Part shown: positions 48,201-57,859 of the stretch, in pieces
Layout of the letters: every line of letters begins with the position of its first letter
How positions within the stretch are numbered: the stretch's first letter is position 1
Assembly (NCBI GenBank): GCA_021234535.1
Contig: CM037839.1
Span: forward strand, 25,841,196 to 25,905,195
Length of the DNA: 64,000 nucleotides
From: Stichopus chloronotus
Taxonomy: Eukaryota; Echinodermata; Holothuroidea; Aspidochirotida; Stichopodidae
Direction of reading: 5' to 3'
The notes under the pieces: generated by a model
What the model saw: only the letters and a program-made list of their open reading frames with translations
Told to the model about the DNA's origin: nothing
Database searches by the model: none
Translations under genes and position numbers: made by a program

Positions 48201-51200
48201 CTTGGTAGGGCTTCTTTTGTGATTGTCAGTAGCAACACAGAAGGAGTTCTACATCGTACAGTGACCTTGGATGTAGGTGAAAATGTATTCGTGTGTATTT
48301 AGTGTGTGTTTATGTGCGTGGGTGTGTGAGCGTTTGTTGGTGTGTGGGTTTATAACATATCAATGTAATAACAGCCATAAATGTAAAACCTACCATAAAT
48401 ATAATAAAGTTCAAACAATAAATGTAGCAACTGACCCCATCATTAATGTAATCTTTTTAACGGCTAAGCGAAGCTGGGTAATCTCTGATCCACATTTTAT
48501 TAACTTATTCAACTAAATTTAACTAACTTAATTTATTCTAACTAAGTAATTTGATCTAAATAAATTTTGCTTCCGAATTACCTTGGGGGGAGGGGTGAGC
48601 GTAAACACAAAAATAAGGGCTCTCCATCGACAATAATCCTCCAGAAGACTACGGTCACTGCAGTTATGCAGGGAAGAAAAAAGCTTATGATCATTCGCGG
48701 CCTCCCTTCCCACCCAGTGGCGGCTACAGAATTTGGCATAAGGGGGGAGGGGAGCTGCAGGACAATCGCTGATCGATGTCCCTGGGGACCGGTCAAAAAG
48801 GTGGCTTCCTCTCCTCTCTGGAAATTTTTTGCTAAAGTAGGGTTGACTAGCTGTGAAATGGTGCTACATCTGATGCAAGATTTCAATTGAGTAATCTACA
48901 GGAATTATTACTTGTTAGGTAATTATTTTATTTTTTCATCTTTCTGGTTGAATTGTTCACTCTTAAACCTTTTTCTGGATAAATGAGTTTTTTTCGCCTG
49001 CCACAGCCCTCGCACCTCAGTCCAAACCTGTGCCCTCGTTGTAGATGTAAAATGGTGGTAAACTGTGCTACACTTAATGCCAGATTTGAATTTAATTTAT
49101 CTTCAGGAATTCTTCCTTTTTATGTCCGGATTTTATTTTTTTCATCTTTGTGAAATATACATTCTCAAACGTTTTCTGGGTAATTGAGATTTCTCCAACT
49201 GGCAGGGCCCTTGCATTTTAGTCCACACTGCCCAGGCCATAGTAATTTGTATAGAAGACTGATCTTGGAAGAGGTTTGAACTAATTATATTTGTTACTAA
49301 CTAACGGTGTTACTATCTAAGCAAAGCGCCACCTTCTGTTGGCGCGGAGTGTACAAGAACCCAAGGGCTTTTCAAAAGCTCCAGATGGCAGAAAACGGCA
49401 ATTCCCAGCTGAATTTAAGCAGCATGCACCTCGATTTAAAATAGGATCTTTTGTCGGCAATTTCTCAATTAAAGATGAAAGCATTTTACGGAAAAAGTGA
49501 ATCGTTTGAAAGTAAAAGTTGTTGATTTATTTTTTGTGAAAATGACAATAGCATAAATATTTCAAATAGGCTCAATAATTCTAACGACAAATTTTCATCC
49601 AGGCATATGAAATTCTCAATTGTCTTTAAAATTAGTTAGTAAAACGAAGAACACTATAGGCATATCAGTGAATTTTCACCGAACGTTACATATTTGCATA
49701 TTTTACTTATGTTTGTTAATGATTGCAATTACAAAAGAGACATTTTTTGTAAAATAATCAATATTTGAAGGATGTTCAACACAAATTTGGCTATTTTTGA
49801 CATTTTTAATGACTGCCGTAATTTAGTTAACACTCCAAATCGTGTTTTTCATTTCACATACACTTTAAATCATTGCTTTGTGTGATTTTTATTTCTGACA
49901 AAAGTAGAATGTTTTGCGGAGCTCCTTTTAACGGGAGTTCCTGGGCACCTGCCCGATAGGATACATTATATGCTATTTATTTTTATATTTTATGTTTGGC
50001 AGAAAAAAATGTAACTCAACCGTATATTTCCAGGCACCTAGGTTAAAAACGTGAACTTCATATCCAAAATTAATCTTTAACTGGAAAATGTACAAAGGTT
50101 CACCCAAATTAAAAGTTAGATTAAATCATGCTACCTTTATGCATTGAAATATTTCTCTCTTCAAGGGTACCAAGGAATAGTACTGATTTCTTACTCATTG
50201 CGCCGCAACGTAATTCGCATTGATGCAGTTACCACAATTGAATAGTTACATGTAAACTGCAGTCCTACAAAAACATGCTGCATGGAACTGCTTCCAATAT
50301 AAATGTTGAAAGCAGTGTATAGCTTTTCCCTTAAACATTGTTGTAATTCCAGTGCTGTGATTAATGGATGACACATGTGTCAAAAACAGTATCTTTCTTC
50401 AATATCATCTAAAGGTTCTTCATACTATCATTATTCCTGCCATCTGTGCACCGCATTGAACATATATGGTGCTAATACTGACCTTAGCATAGACCTTCAC
50501 TTGTACTATTGTAAGATATATCTGGAATATTGTCATTCTTAGTGTGCTAGAGTTACACAGTCACGTTATCGTTACGTCAGTATCATGTACGGTACCTATT
50601 CAGAGTCCTCGTCATCTTTATTGTGTCTGCAAGTATCCTTCCATATTATTCTATGGTCAAATAATATTTGTGGTGCAGTTTGGTTTTATTCTTGACATTG
50701 TGTCGTACCTCTGCTTCTGTGATAATTGTAGCCCACCATTGCCATCGATTTCTGAGCCCAATTAAGGCAGAATCATTGGCAGCGTTAATGCAGAATCATT
50801 GGGGCGGATTGGGTCAGACATAGTAGAGCGAATATTCTTGATCGCGACCTGCGATGAAACTATTGAGCAACTCCCTTCTGTTATGTTTTTTTTTCTTTTT
50901 GCAAGGTTCCACATTGAAATGTATTAGAAGGTGAACGTAAATATTGCATAATGTTACTTGTTGAAATGAGCGAATGCCGATGCACAACTCCATGGTTTTT
51001 CCTCCTGTTTTTGTTGAAATATGATTTGTGTAACTTTTTTAACCCATTTATGTTTATTACTTGCAGCAATTAAATAAAGCCCTTGCGATAAACCAACGAC
51101 TAAAGTTGATTGCTGGAAAGGTATTTCCTATAAAGATAAAATACTATATTAATTACTATAATATTTTGTTGTTTCTTTCGAAATGGGAAACATCAGAATA

Positions 51201-54200
51201 CATGTTAGAGAACACAAACGAATGTATTATATGTTATCTTCAATCTCAAGAAGTAAGAAAAACATCGAAGATTTTTATGTTTGATGTTCGTGAATAAAAT
51301 CTGTTACGATCTGACGAACACTTAAATTTTTCATCAATATTGCATGGAGGTCATAAAAAACGTGCCAGACAAAATCAATGTACTCTATGTGTCTCTGAAA
51401 TAGAGTTTATATTACCACTGATCATTGAGGTTTATGACCTACAGATGCAATCACCCATCCTTACTTATGTAGGTTGACACGAGGTTGATTCTTCGTCTGG
51501 AAGACGATAAAGAGCCACAAAACAAGAATACATCAGTGTTTTCCTTGGTAAGATTCATCTTTTAATTTTAATACTTTGCACAGAGATAAAGGCATTGATG
51601 CTTCAACTGATGACTTAGCTATGATTTTGGGATGTTTCATAAATCTGGTATTGCATAACGCGTATCTGTGACTTGCTTGGTTTTTGTAACATACCAGTAA
51701 CTCACTATATGTCACCAATTGGAGTACAACAACCACCACATATACAATGATATCTGCTGAAATAAGTTGATGACTGATAACTTGGGTATCATGCCTCAAC
51801 ATGCACAAGTGCACATGTACTACAAAGACATGGCTTAGACCTTCCTTCGTCTTGTGTGCATGGTTTTCAGGAATTGACTCTTGTTGCCCAAATTGATCAA
51901 TATGGTACACAACAACATGTACGTAACAAATATGAAATCAGTGTCAGCTTTCATTCTGGAGATATCACGTTTACAATCTTAGCACAATTTAGCCCCTGTT
52001 GACTCTAAGTGAACATAATTCTTATCAAAAGAAAAGGCTTTTGTAGTCATTATGATACACCTGCGCGCTAAATATTAGCACAATATCAAGCTTTCCTATA
52101 CGAGATATCATTTTACAAGGTTAAAATTGACCCGAAATGACCTCTAACCTCTAGGAAAAACAATTTGGTTATTAACTCAGTACTTGTGTTCTGAATGTAA
52201 CATCGGTGCAAGCTTCTCTTCTTGAGATATTGCTTTCAAATTCTGCACAATTTAACCCGTTGACTCTAAATGACCGTTGACTTCTATCAAAACAATTGCT
52301 TTTTTGTGCTAAAAAATGGTACACATCCATATAAAATATGAGATTTGTTCAAGCTTCCTTCTTGAGATAGCATCAATGCATACGAAGTTTTCATTTTTGT
52401 TAACCTGTTGACTCCAAATGTTCTTTAATCTCCTGTAACAGCGTTATAGAGTCATTGCACTAACTGACTGTAATTCAACGACATATCAATTATGACATCT
52501 CTTCAAGCCACCTCTTTATGAGATATAGTGTTTACAATGTTTCCTTCATTTAAACGCTGTTGATCCCAAGTGACATTGGGTCAGCACTAAAAAAGAAACC
52601 AACAGAGATTTATGTAGTTGACGTGGTTCAACTACATGCCAAAATAGGATATGTCAAAGCTTCACATCATGAGATATCGTGTTTGCAACTATACACGTAT
52701 TTGACCTCTGTTGGCTCCAAATGCCCTTTGACCTGGTTTTTAATATTGTAGGTCCATTACACTCTTTCATATCTCTGGGGTGCAAGTAGGTCACATTAGA
52801 TCAATCCGCTCTCTTGTTCTCATTCCAATTCATTAACTTTGTCTTCATTTTCTTTCTCTAGTGGGTCAGACAATTACAGTTTATTCTAAATGTATGTCCC
52901 TCTCCCTTTGGAAAGTTTTTGCTAACGTAGGGTGGGCTGCACAAAAAGTAGTGCTACACTTGATGCTAGATTTAGATTGAAAATATCTTCTGAAATTCCT
53001 GCTTTTTAAGTAATGAATTTATTTTGTTATCTTTCTGGATTAAACATTCATTCTTAAACCTTTTCTACCTTTTTTCCACCAACCAAAGCCCTTCCACATC
53101 AGCCCATGTCATAGTGATTTGTTATTCGGGGCATGCAAAGAATGTACGTGGCAAACTTTCATTGATGTACTCTACATGTGTGTTAAATGTGCCCAAAACA
53201 GCGTCCTTTTTGGGTGTTCTTAAGTGTCTTTTGCACCAACTGGAGTACTTAGGAACTGCTGATCTGTCACGGTCATCACGGGCATGCAAAGACTGTACTT
53301 GCAAAGTTGCATCGATGCACTCAATATGCGCTTTAAATGTGACAATCACGCCCGTGGATGTAATTTAAACCTATTCATTTTTTTTTTTTGGGGGGGGGGC
53401 GATCATTCAACCCTCTCCAACCTCCAGACGCAACATTTTCAAAACTTAAGAATGTCCATTCATACGTTCCCTCACCACCCCCTTGCATCCATGGAATCAT
53501 ATCTTTTGTATTCGAGATGTTTTTTAAATCTCCACTAGCCCCCCGGACTACAGGACGTCGACCGAAAAGGCATTCAAAAGAAGATTATCCCTGAACCAAA
53601 CCTTATGTAATACTATCAGCAGAATGTTTCCAGTACCAGTCTACATTTTTACTTGAAATATATGTTTTTACAGAGCTTTAGCTAATTAACATAACATCCG
53701 TACACTTAAAATAGCAGCTTTGAATACTAGCCGTAATGTTAGACCGTGTTTTTTATCTTGATTGTAACAGACTAGTATTCTAAGATTGGTAAAAGGTGGA
53801 GACGACATCGAACAAAACTTAGTAAGTATGTTGCCATAGCCTATTCTACATTTTCTTCACGTTTTTTTAAAAGATAAAATATATGCTATTTATATATATT
53901 TTTATTTATATATTCATTTATATATGCATAATATATAGTGATAAGATTAAAATACAAAATATATGGATGGCAGCAGTCGTTTCACTCTTTATTTGGTTTT
54001 CTCACTTATGATACATAATTCTGTATAAATTGTCGTTCTATTAACCTACGGTTCCCTTTCGTGTCATATCAGTCACGTAATCCCTGAAGCAAGACGAAGA
54101 AGATTAAATGCGAAATCGCTTTCTGAGTAAATGATAGGTGTATAACACTGGACCGTGCATCGGTCCGAATCGGGTCTACTTGAAGTGATGAACGTTGACG

Positions 54201-57200
54201 CCGAGGACTCAGCCAGAGTGCCTCCAGCAACAGTATTTATCCCCAAGAAATATCTTTATTAACCAACTCTGATTAACCTGTTCATTCATACATAGATTCT
54301 GATGAAACATACGAAAAGAAAGAAACTTTGAGTTTATTAATAAGCACATTTTCATTCAAAAGGCAAAGACGACTCACAACATTTTAACAATGTTCGTGCT
54401 CACTGCACGGAGTACGATTATTGTTTTGTGTAAGATAGCAGACGACAACACTGTGGATCTACGGTTTTCGTGTATTCATAAGATTTTAATCTAAAATAGA
54501 CCGTACATTTTGCTGCGTATAATTCACGGTTACCTAAATGTAATTAGGATTCTTACCAAGTATGAACGAATGACATTCAGTACATCATTCATCACATACA
54601 TGATTCCAGTCAAACGGGATCTTTAGATTTCACACCAACAACTAACACAAGTAACACAAACAATTCTTTACTATATTAACCGCAGAAAAAAATGGTCCCT
54701 GATCATCAATTCATTAGATTCAACCTGTTTGTTACTATCAAAGGACAATGACAAAGTTTCTATCTATGGTAATTTATCTCTAATGCAAAATGCATAAACA
54801 TTCCATATATTTTATTTCTCTGTAAAGTAATGTTAGTGCTGTTTATTTTCTTTTATTTCTTGTATTTGTAAATAGGCAGCTCTAGCAGGTGTGGATTGCG
54901 TGACAAACCGTGGACCGTTGGATCAATCCATTATTTCCACTGAGCCTGTGACAGATTTACTTGAGGTAAAGTGACATTTTTGAATCAAATTCTATGTGAG
55001 AGTTTTATATTATGTATGCAATAGAGCAAGCGTATCATCTATCCCAACAGCAATCGCGAACGAGGGAACTTTTTGTTGTATACATATTTTCTTCTTTTAA
55101 GTTCACCTCAAGTTGTTATGCCAACTACCTACTGGGGGGAAAATGATGTACGAAAGCAATTCGGAACTTCAGCGTCTTTCTCTTTATCCTCCTACAAATG
55201 AAACCAGCTTCTAATAATTGTGACATACTGACTTTAATCTTATTGAACCATCTACGACTTGTTACCACCACAGATGTAAAATTGACTCGTCTTGGTTATA
55301 CTTTATTAATAATGAAGGACACAGTAGACATGGGTGATTTGTTACACAATTTTCCTCTTGACCAAACTGTCAACCGTTGAAAAATATTACCCGTTCAACA
55401 TCTTCACCATCTTAAATTGTCTTCGGTCAACCGACATCTTTTTAAAGATCTCAGTCTATGGATGGAATTCCTGCATCATCCTCAACTTTGAGAGTGAAAA
55501 CGAAGATGTAATTCTTCAGAGTCTCCAAAATATTTGCACTAGTCTCTACGTCGTCATAAAGCAAGTGGAAGCAAACGGATTTCAAGTAAGTGATACTTTC
55601 ACGAACCACGATGTAGTGAAATATTTAGTCATCACTTGCATTCTCTCCTTCAGTGATAAGAATCATGTACCCGTGATAGAAATTTGATATATGCCTAAGA
55701 CGCAATACAACATGTACAAATGTCATGGTTACATGTATGTATTTGATTTGATAGAATTTAATCAGATAAATGAAATAATTCGGAGAATTGCTAAAGTAAA
55801 TGAAGCTTTTCCTTAAACTTAATGACTTCAGTATTTGGTATTACAGGTAGAAAATGAAATGAATTTCGCAAAACTTCAAGGGAGCGAATTTCCAGCTGAT
55901 TCGAATGACCAGAAAGTGATCGAATCACTTGAAAGTGTAAGTTTGTTGGTCAAGAGATAACGTTAGATCCGTTTGATTGAAACACTAGCACAATTTACCT
56001 TCACCATGAAAATTATTTTAGAAGAGATTGCAATCTGTTGTCTTAATTAAAGTTTTTTTCCTAAAAGTTGGTGCGAAATCGCAAATTTCATTTACTAAAC
56101 ATTTACTTATCGCTTTTAATGGCCTTTAAGGGTTTTTTTTCACGTTGTGGTAGTTGCCATCATTAAATTTTAATTTTAATTCGATTCTCTTCATTATTTG
56201 ATTAACATTTCAATTATTTCAGTATAGGAGAGCTCTGTAATTTCACAATAAAGAGAGTACAGTATGATGTTGGTAGTCATCTCACCAGAATAACTTCTTG
56301 ACCTCCGAGAATAAAAATAACTATTGTAACGTACGAAATCCCAAAACATTAAATAGAATGATAATGGTAAAATCGTGGCATGTAGCACAATGACTTAAGT
56401 TACTTATCATTGTTTCAACTTAGGCGAAGGAGTTCATAGCTGATAAGGTCACCAAAGATTTTACAGTTGCAGTTGAGTTTCATCTAAGCTGTGCCAACCT
56501 CAAAGGTAATCACATTTATGTTAATCGTGTCTAACATGTCATGAACATAGCTATACTTTGAAGAAAAATTATTTGGTCACTCTAATATTCGACATATGAC
56601 AACTTCCAGAATTTGCTTTTGTCACTGCTAGTCCTTAACCGATTACTTGATATTCTTAGCATTTGAAGGTTTTGTATTTCTATTTTTTCCTAAGGCATCC
56701 TGAAAATTGTGGTCCTACAAGACATGAAAGATCTTCCATCAGCATTTGGAATAGGAGAAAATAAGCAAGTTGAGTCTCAGCAGTGTAAAACGTGAGTTGG
56801 ACAAATACCCTTTCATATCCCTCTTTTTCGTTGTATCCTTACATCTCAGTCTACTTCGTCTAAATTAAAGACTTTTTATGGATACAGTGGGAAGGTGCTA
56901 GAAGAATTTTGTTTTATTTTCATTTTGACCCTTTATTTTTTTTTCAATTAATGCCTCAAATTATACACGACTTTATTGTAAGTGAGAAATTTCAGTGATC
57001 TACTTTATTTGTGTCCCTGCACTGATCTACAACAAATCATATGCAGACGTAATGGCAAATTAAGAACAAACTTCAGTGTGTGAAAAAGTGTATTCCTCTT
57101 CTCGTTTTTGGTTTTGTTAGCTTAATTGTGGTTGACGGTAGCCTCGGAGACGACAACGGGAAAAGCAAAATCCGAGAGATATTGAAACAGGTATTTAAAT

Positions 57201-57719
57201 GATGACAAATTGTACGTTTATGATACCCATGAGCCCACATACAGAGGCTGGTTGTCCACCAACTACCGCCAAAAGCATTTTCTTTGAATCTCTCGATATT
57301 CATATTAAAGTCCATTTTGTTTTAAAATTCTTTAAATTTATGGCTATATGTACCTCCGTCAGAAGAAAAATTAATTCAAAAAGAAAAAAATAATTTCATT
57401 ATTTAATATAATAAAATAATAATTTAATTAATTATTTTACTGTACGTTACAATATATCGATGCATTGTCTTTATGTTGACAACACACAATTTTCAGTCAG
57501 TTACCTTACATTGTCTATATGGAATACCCCAATCTGATATACTTCCAATGAAATAACCATTTAGCCTGATTATAACTTTGTATTGAAATGAAATAATCAA
57601 GTAAAATATAACAACCGCTTCATTTTTAAGAATGTTTGTCACGGTAAATTTAAGTCATACCCAACGTTTATGAAAAGTTTTTCATCTATTTTCAGGTAAA
57701 AGCCTTACGGAATCACTGA
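42182..57719 (+). CDS. Receptor D: two-Ig-domain receptor with non-kinase tail
   Basis: Exons: 42182-42260, 42989-43291, 45841-46164, 46444-46527, 46762-46804, 47464-47530, 47708-47731, 51067-51120, 51473-51547, 53771-53821, 54876-54965, 55448-55585, 55847-55936, 56424-56505, 56695-56791, 57121-57190, 57696-57719 (TGA). The phases join into one frame of 564 residues. Order: signal peptide, V-type Ig, second Ig, membrane helix, 43-nt juxtamembrane exon as in A and B, a charged and heptad-like stretch, then about 200 residues with alternating beta-like and helical segments. There is no kinase domain. The tail is not recognised; GWNSCIILNFESENEDV weakly recalls the start of TRADD-N-like domains, which is unverified. 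A poly(A) signal AATAAA lies at 57854. It is divergent to receptor B. Confidence 0.82.
42989..43291 (+). CDS. Receptor D exon: Ig domain 1
   Basis: This 303-nt, phase 1-1 exon has Cys in NAELPCLTSG, core Trp in DILTWRKG and NLTQDDHLNYFCRKAS at the second Cys. Sequons NFS, NGT and NLT are present. It is a canonical V/I-type domain. Confidence 0.92.
44270..44960. repeat. Degenerate tandem repeat with CAGGTAAGTCC motif
   Basis: About four units carry TTCTCAGGTAAGTCC or close variants at 44391, 44551, 44667 and 44822, each followed by similar AT-rich sequence (for example GGAAATAC(A/G)A). It lies in the receptor D intron between the two Ig exons and is the complement of the repeat at 36240-36960. 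Confidence 0.68.
45841..46164 (+). CDS. Receptor D exon: Ig domain 2
   Basis: This 324-nt, phase 1-1 exon has Cys in FTLTCTATF, Trp in VLKWFNGEK and Cys in DRVNLQCFAF, plus two extra Cys near the N-terminus (DQCQPHKDCV) that could form an added disulfide. Several sequons are visible (NHT, NST, NIS). Confidence 0.9.
46444..46527 (+). CDS. Receptor D exon: transmembrane segment
   Basis: This 84-nt, phase 1-1 exon encodes CNSHLCMTTY followed by the helix VLAAILLVVLLCVFGF. The donor is GTAAGT. Confidence 0.92.
46762..46804 (+). CDS. Receptor D exon: juxtamembrane segment
   Basis: This 43-nt exon runs phase 1 to phase 2 between GTTACAG and GTAAGT and encodes CYKLLKSTNDNPK. Its length and phases are identical to the juxtamembrane exons of receptors A and B, which ties D to the same receptor family. 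Confidence 0.82.
47464..47530 (+). CDS. Receptor D exon: charged segment
   Basis: This 67-nt exon runs phase 2 to phase 0 and encodes QEKIEEGELDPLTNGRKKEK. It is strongly charged and low-complexity at its end. The frame is fixed by the preceding phase-2 exon. Confidence 0.7.
47708..47731 (+). CDS. Receptor D microexon, 24 nt
   Basis: It encodes GTKEQLQM in phase 0-0, between AAACTAG and GTAAGT. The call rests on good splice sites and frame compatibility; a 24-nt exon cannot be proven from sequence alone. Confidence 0.55.
48700..49480. repeat. Diverged interspersed repeat, second copy
   Basis: It starts with a GTGGCGGCTACAGAATTTGG and G-rich block, continues with CCTCGCACCTCAGTCCA, and ends ACTATCTAAGCAAAGCGCC, then TCCAGATGGCAGAAAACGG. 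It is homologous to 31640-32830. A short third copy of the first part lies at 52890-53110. Confidence 0.62.
51067..51120 (+). CDS. Receptor D exon: heptad-like segment
   Basis: It encodes QLNKALAINQRLKLIAGK in phase 0-0, between TTGCAG and GTATTT. Leu and Ile spacing suggests a short coiled coil continuing from the preceding exon. Confidence 0.65.
51473..51547 (+). CDS. Receptor D exon: tail segment
   Basis: This 75-nt, phase 0-0 exon encodes VDTRLILRLEDDKEPQNKN, then TSVFSL before GTAAGA. The function is unknown. Confidence 0.65.
51930..52760. repeat. Degenerate tandem repeat, about 130-150-bp unit
   Basis: About six units have the pattern AAGCTTC...GAGATATC..TTTACAA...TGTTGACTC(C/T)AA(A/G)TGACC. 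They lie in the receptor D intron between 51547 and 53771. Related sequence occurs at 11930-12330. Confidence 0.65.
52890..53110. repeat. Diverged interspersed repeat, short third copy
   Basis: It includes TTTGGAAAGTTTTTGCTAA.GTAGGGT and CTTAAACCTTTT, matching the first third of 48700-49480. Confidence 0.5.
53120..53345. repeat. Second locus of the 180-bp repeat, inverted
   Basis: GGGCATGCAAAGA(A/C)TGTAC occurs twice, at 53129 and 53279, followed by a TTAAATGTG block in each. This is the complement of the units at 16560-17060. It lies in the receptor D intron. Confidence 0.6.
53771..53821 (+). CDS. Receptor D exon: tail segment
   Basis: This 51-nt, phase 0-0 exon encodes TSILRLVKGGDDIEQNL between GTAACAG and GTAAGT. 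LRLVKG resembles LILRLED in the preceding exon, so the two may be an internal repeat. Confidence 0.62.
54876..54965 (+). CDS. Receptor D exon: tail segment
   Basis: This 90-nt, phase 0-0 exon encodes AALAGVDCVTNRGPLDQS, then IISTEPVTDLLE before GTAAAG. Confidence 0.7.
55448..55585 (+). CDS. Receptor D exon: beta-helix-like segment
   Basis: This 138-nt exon in phase 0-0 encodes ISVYGWNSCIILNFESEN, then EDVILQSLQNICTSLYVVIK. The open frame extends further upstream. The start at 55448 (after TTTTTAAAG, itself after a pyrimidine-rich stretch) is the best in-phase acceptor, but one at 55326 is also possible. A strand-helix pattern is visible. Confidence 0.6.
55847..55936 (+). CDS. Receptor D exon: tail segment
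   Basis: This 90-nt, phase 0-0 exon encodes VENEMNFAKLQGSEFPADSN, then DQKVIESLES. The splice sites TTACAG and GTAAGT are both strong. Confidence 0.75.
56424..56505 (+). CDS. Receptor D exon: tail segment
   Basis: This 82-nt exon runs phase 0 to phase 1 and encodes AKEFIADKVTKDFTVAVEF, then HLSCANLKG. FTVAVEF is likely a beta strand. Confidence 0.75.
56695..56791 (+). CDS. Receptor D exon: tail segment
   Basis: This 97-nt exon runs phase 1 to phase 2 and encodes ILKIVVLQDMKDLPSAFGIG, then ENKQVESQQCK. ILKIVVL is a likely strand. The donor is GTGAGT. Confidence 0.75.
57121..57190 (+). CDS. Receptor D exon: tail segment
   Basis: This 70-nt exon runs phase 2 to phase 0 and encodes LIVVDGSLGDDNGKSKIREI, then LKQ. 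A strand (LIVV) is followed by an Asp/Gly-rich loop and a helix. The loop is not a standard EF-hand. Confidence 0.75.
57696..57719 (+). CDS. Receptor D last coding exon
   Basis: It encodes VKALRNH and TGA after the acceptor TATTTTCAG, in phase with the preceding exon. The position fits the poly(A) signal about 135 bp downstream. Confidence 0.7.
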   Translation, partial: VKALRNH

Positions 57720-57853
57720 ACTCGTACAGAAAATATGCGGTCAGCTGTAAACATAATTCAAGTTGTTTTCGTGTTTCAATAACGTTGGTCTATACGTGTG
57801 TACAGCAAATACAGTAAATAGGAGAACCCATCATGTTTGCATGGAATTCAAAC

Positions 57854-57859
57854 AATAAA
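57854..57859 (+). terminator. Poly(A) signal of receptor D
   Basis: AATAAA lies 135 bp after the receptor D stop codon, on the same strand. Confidence 0.5.

Noticed and set aside
52863..52892. A possible 30-nt exon (WVRQLQFILN) with good splice sites in receptor D
   Set aside because: It is in phase and possible, but it abuts the 52890 repeat copy and is too short to support without transcripts.
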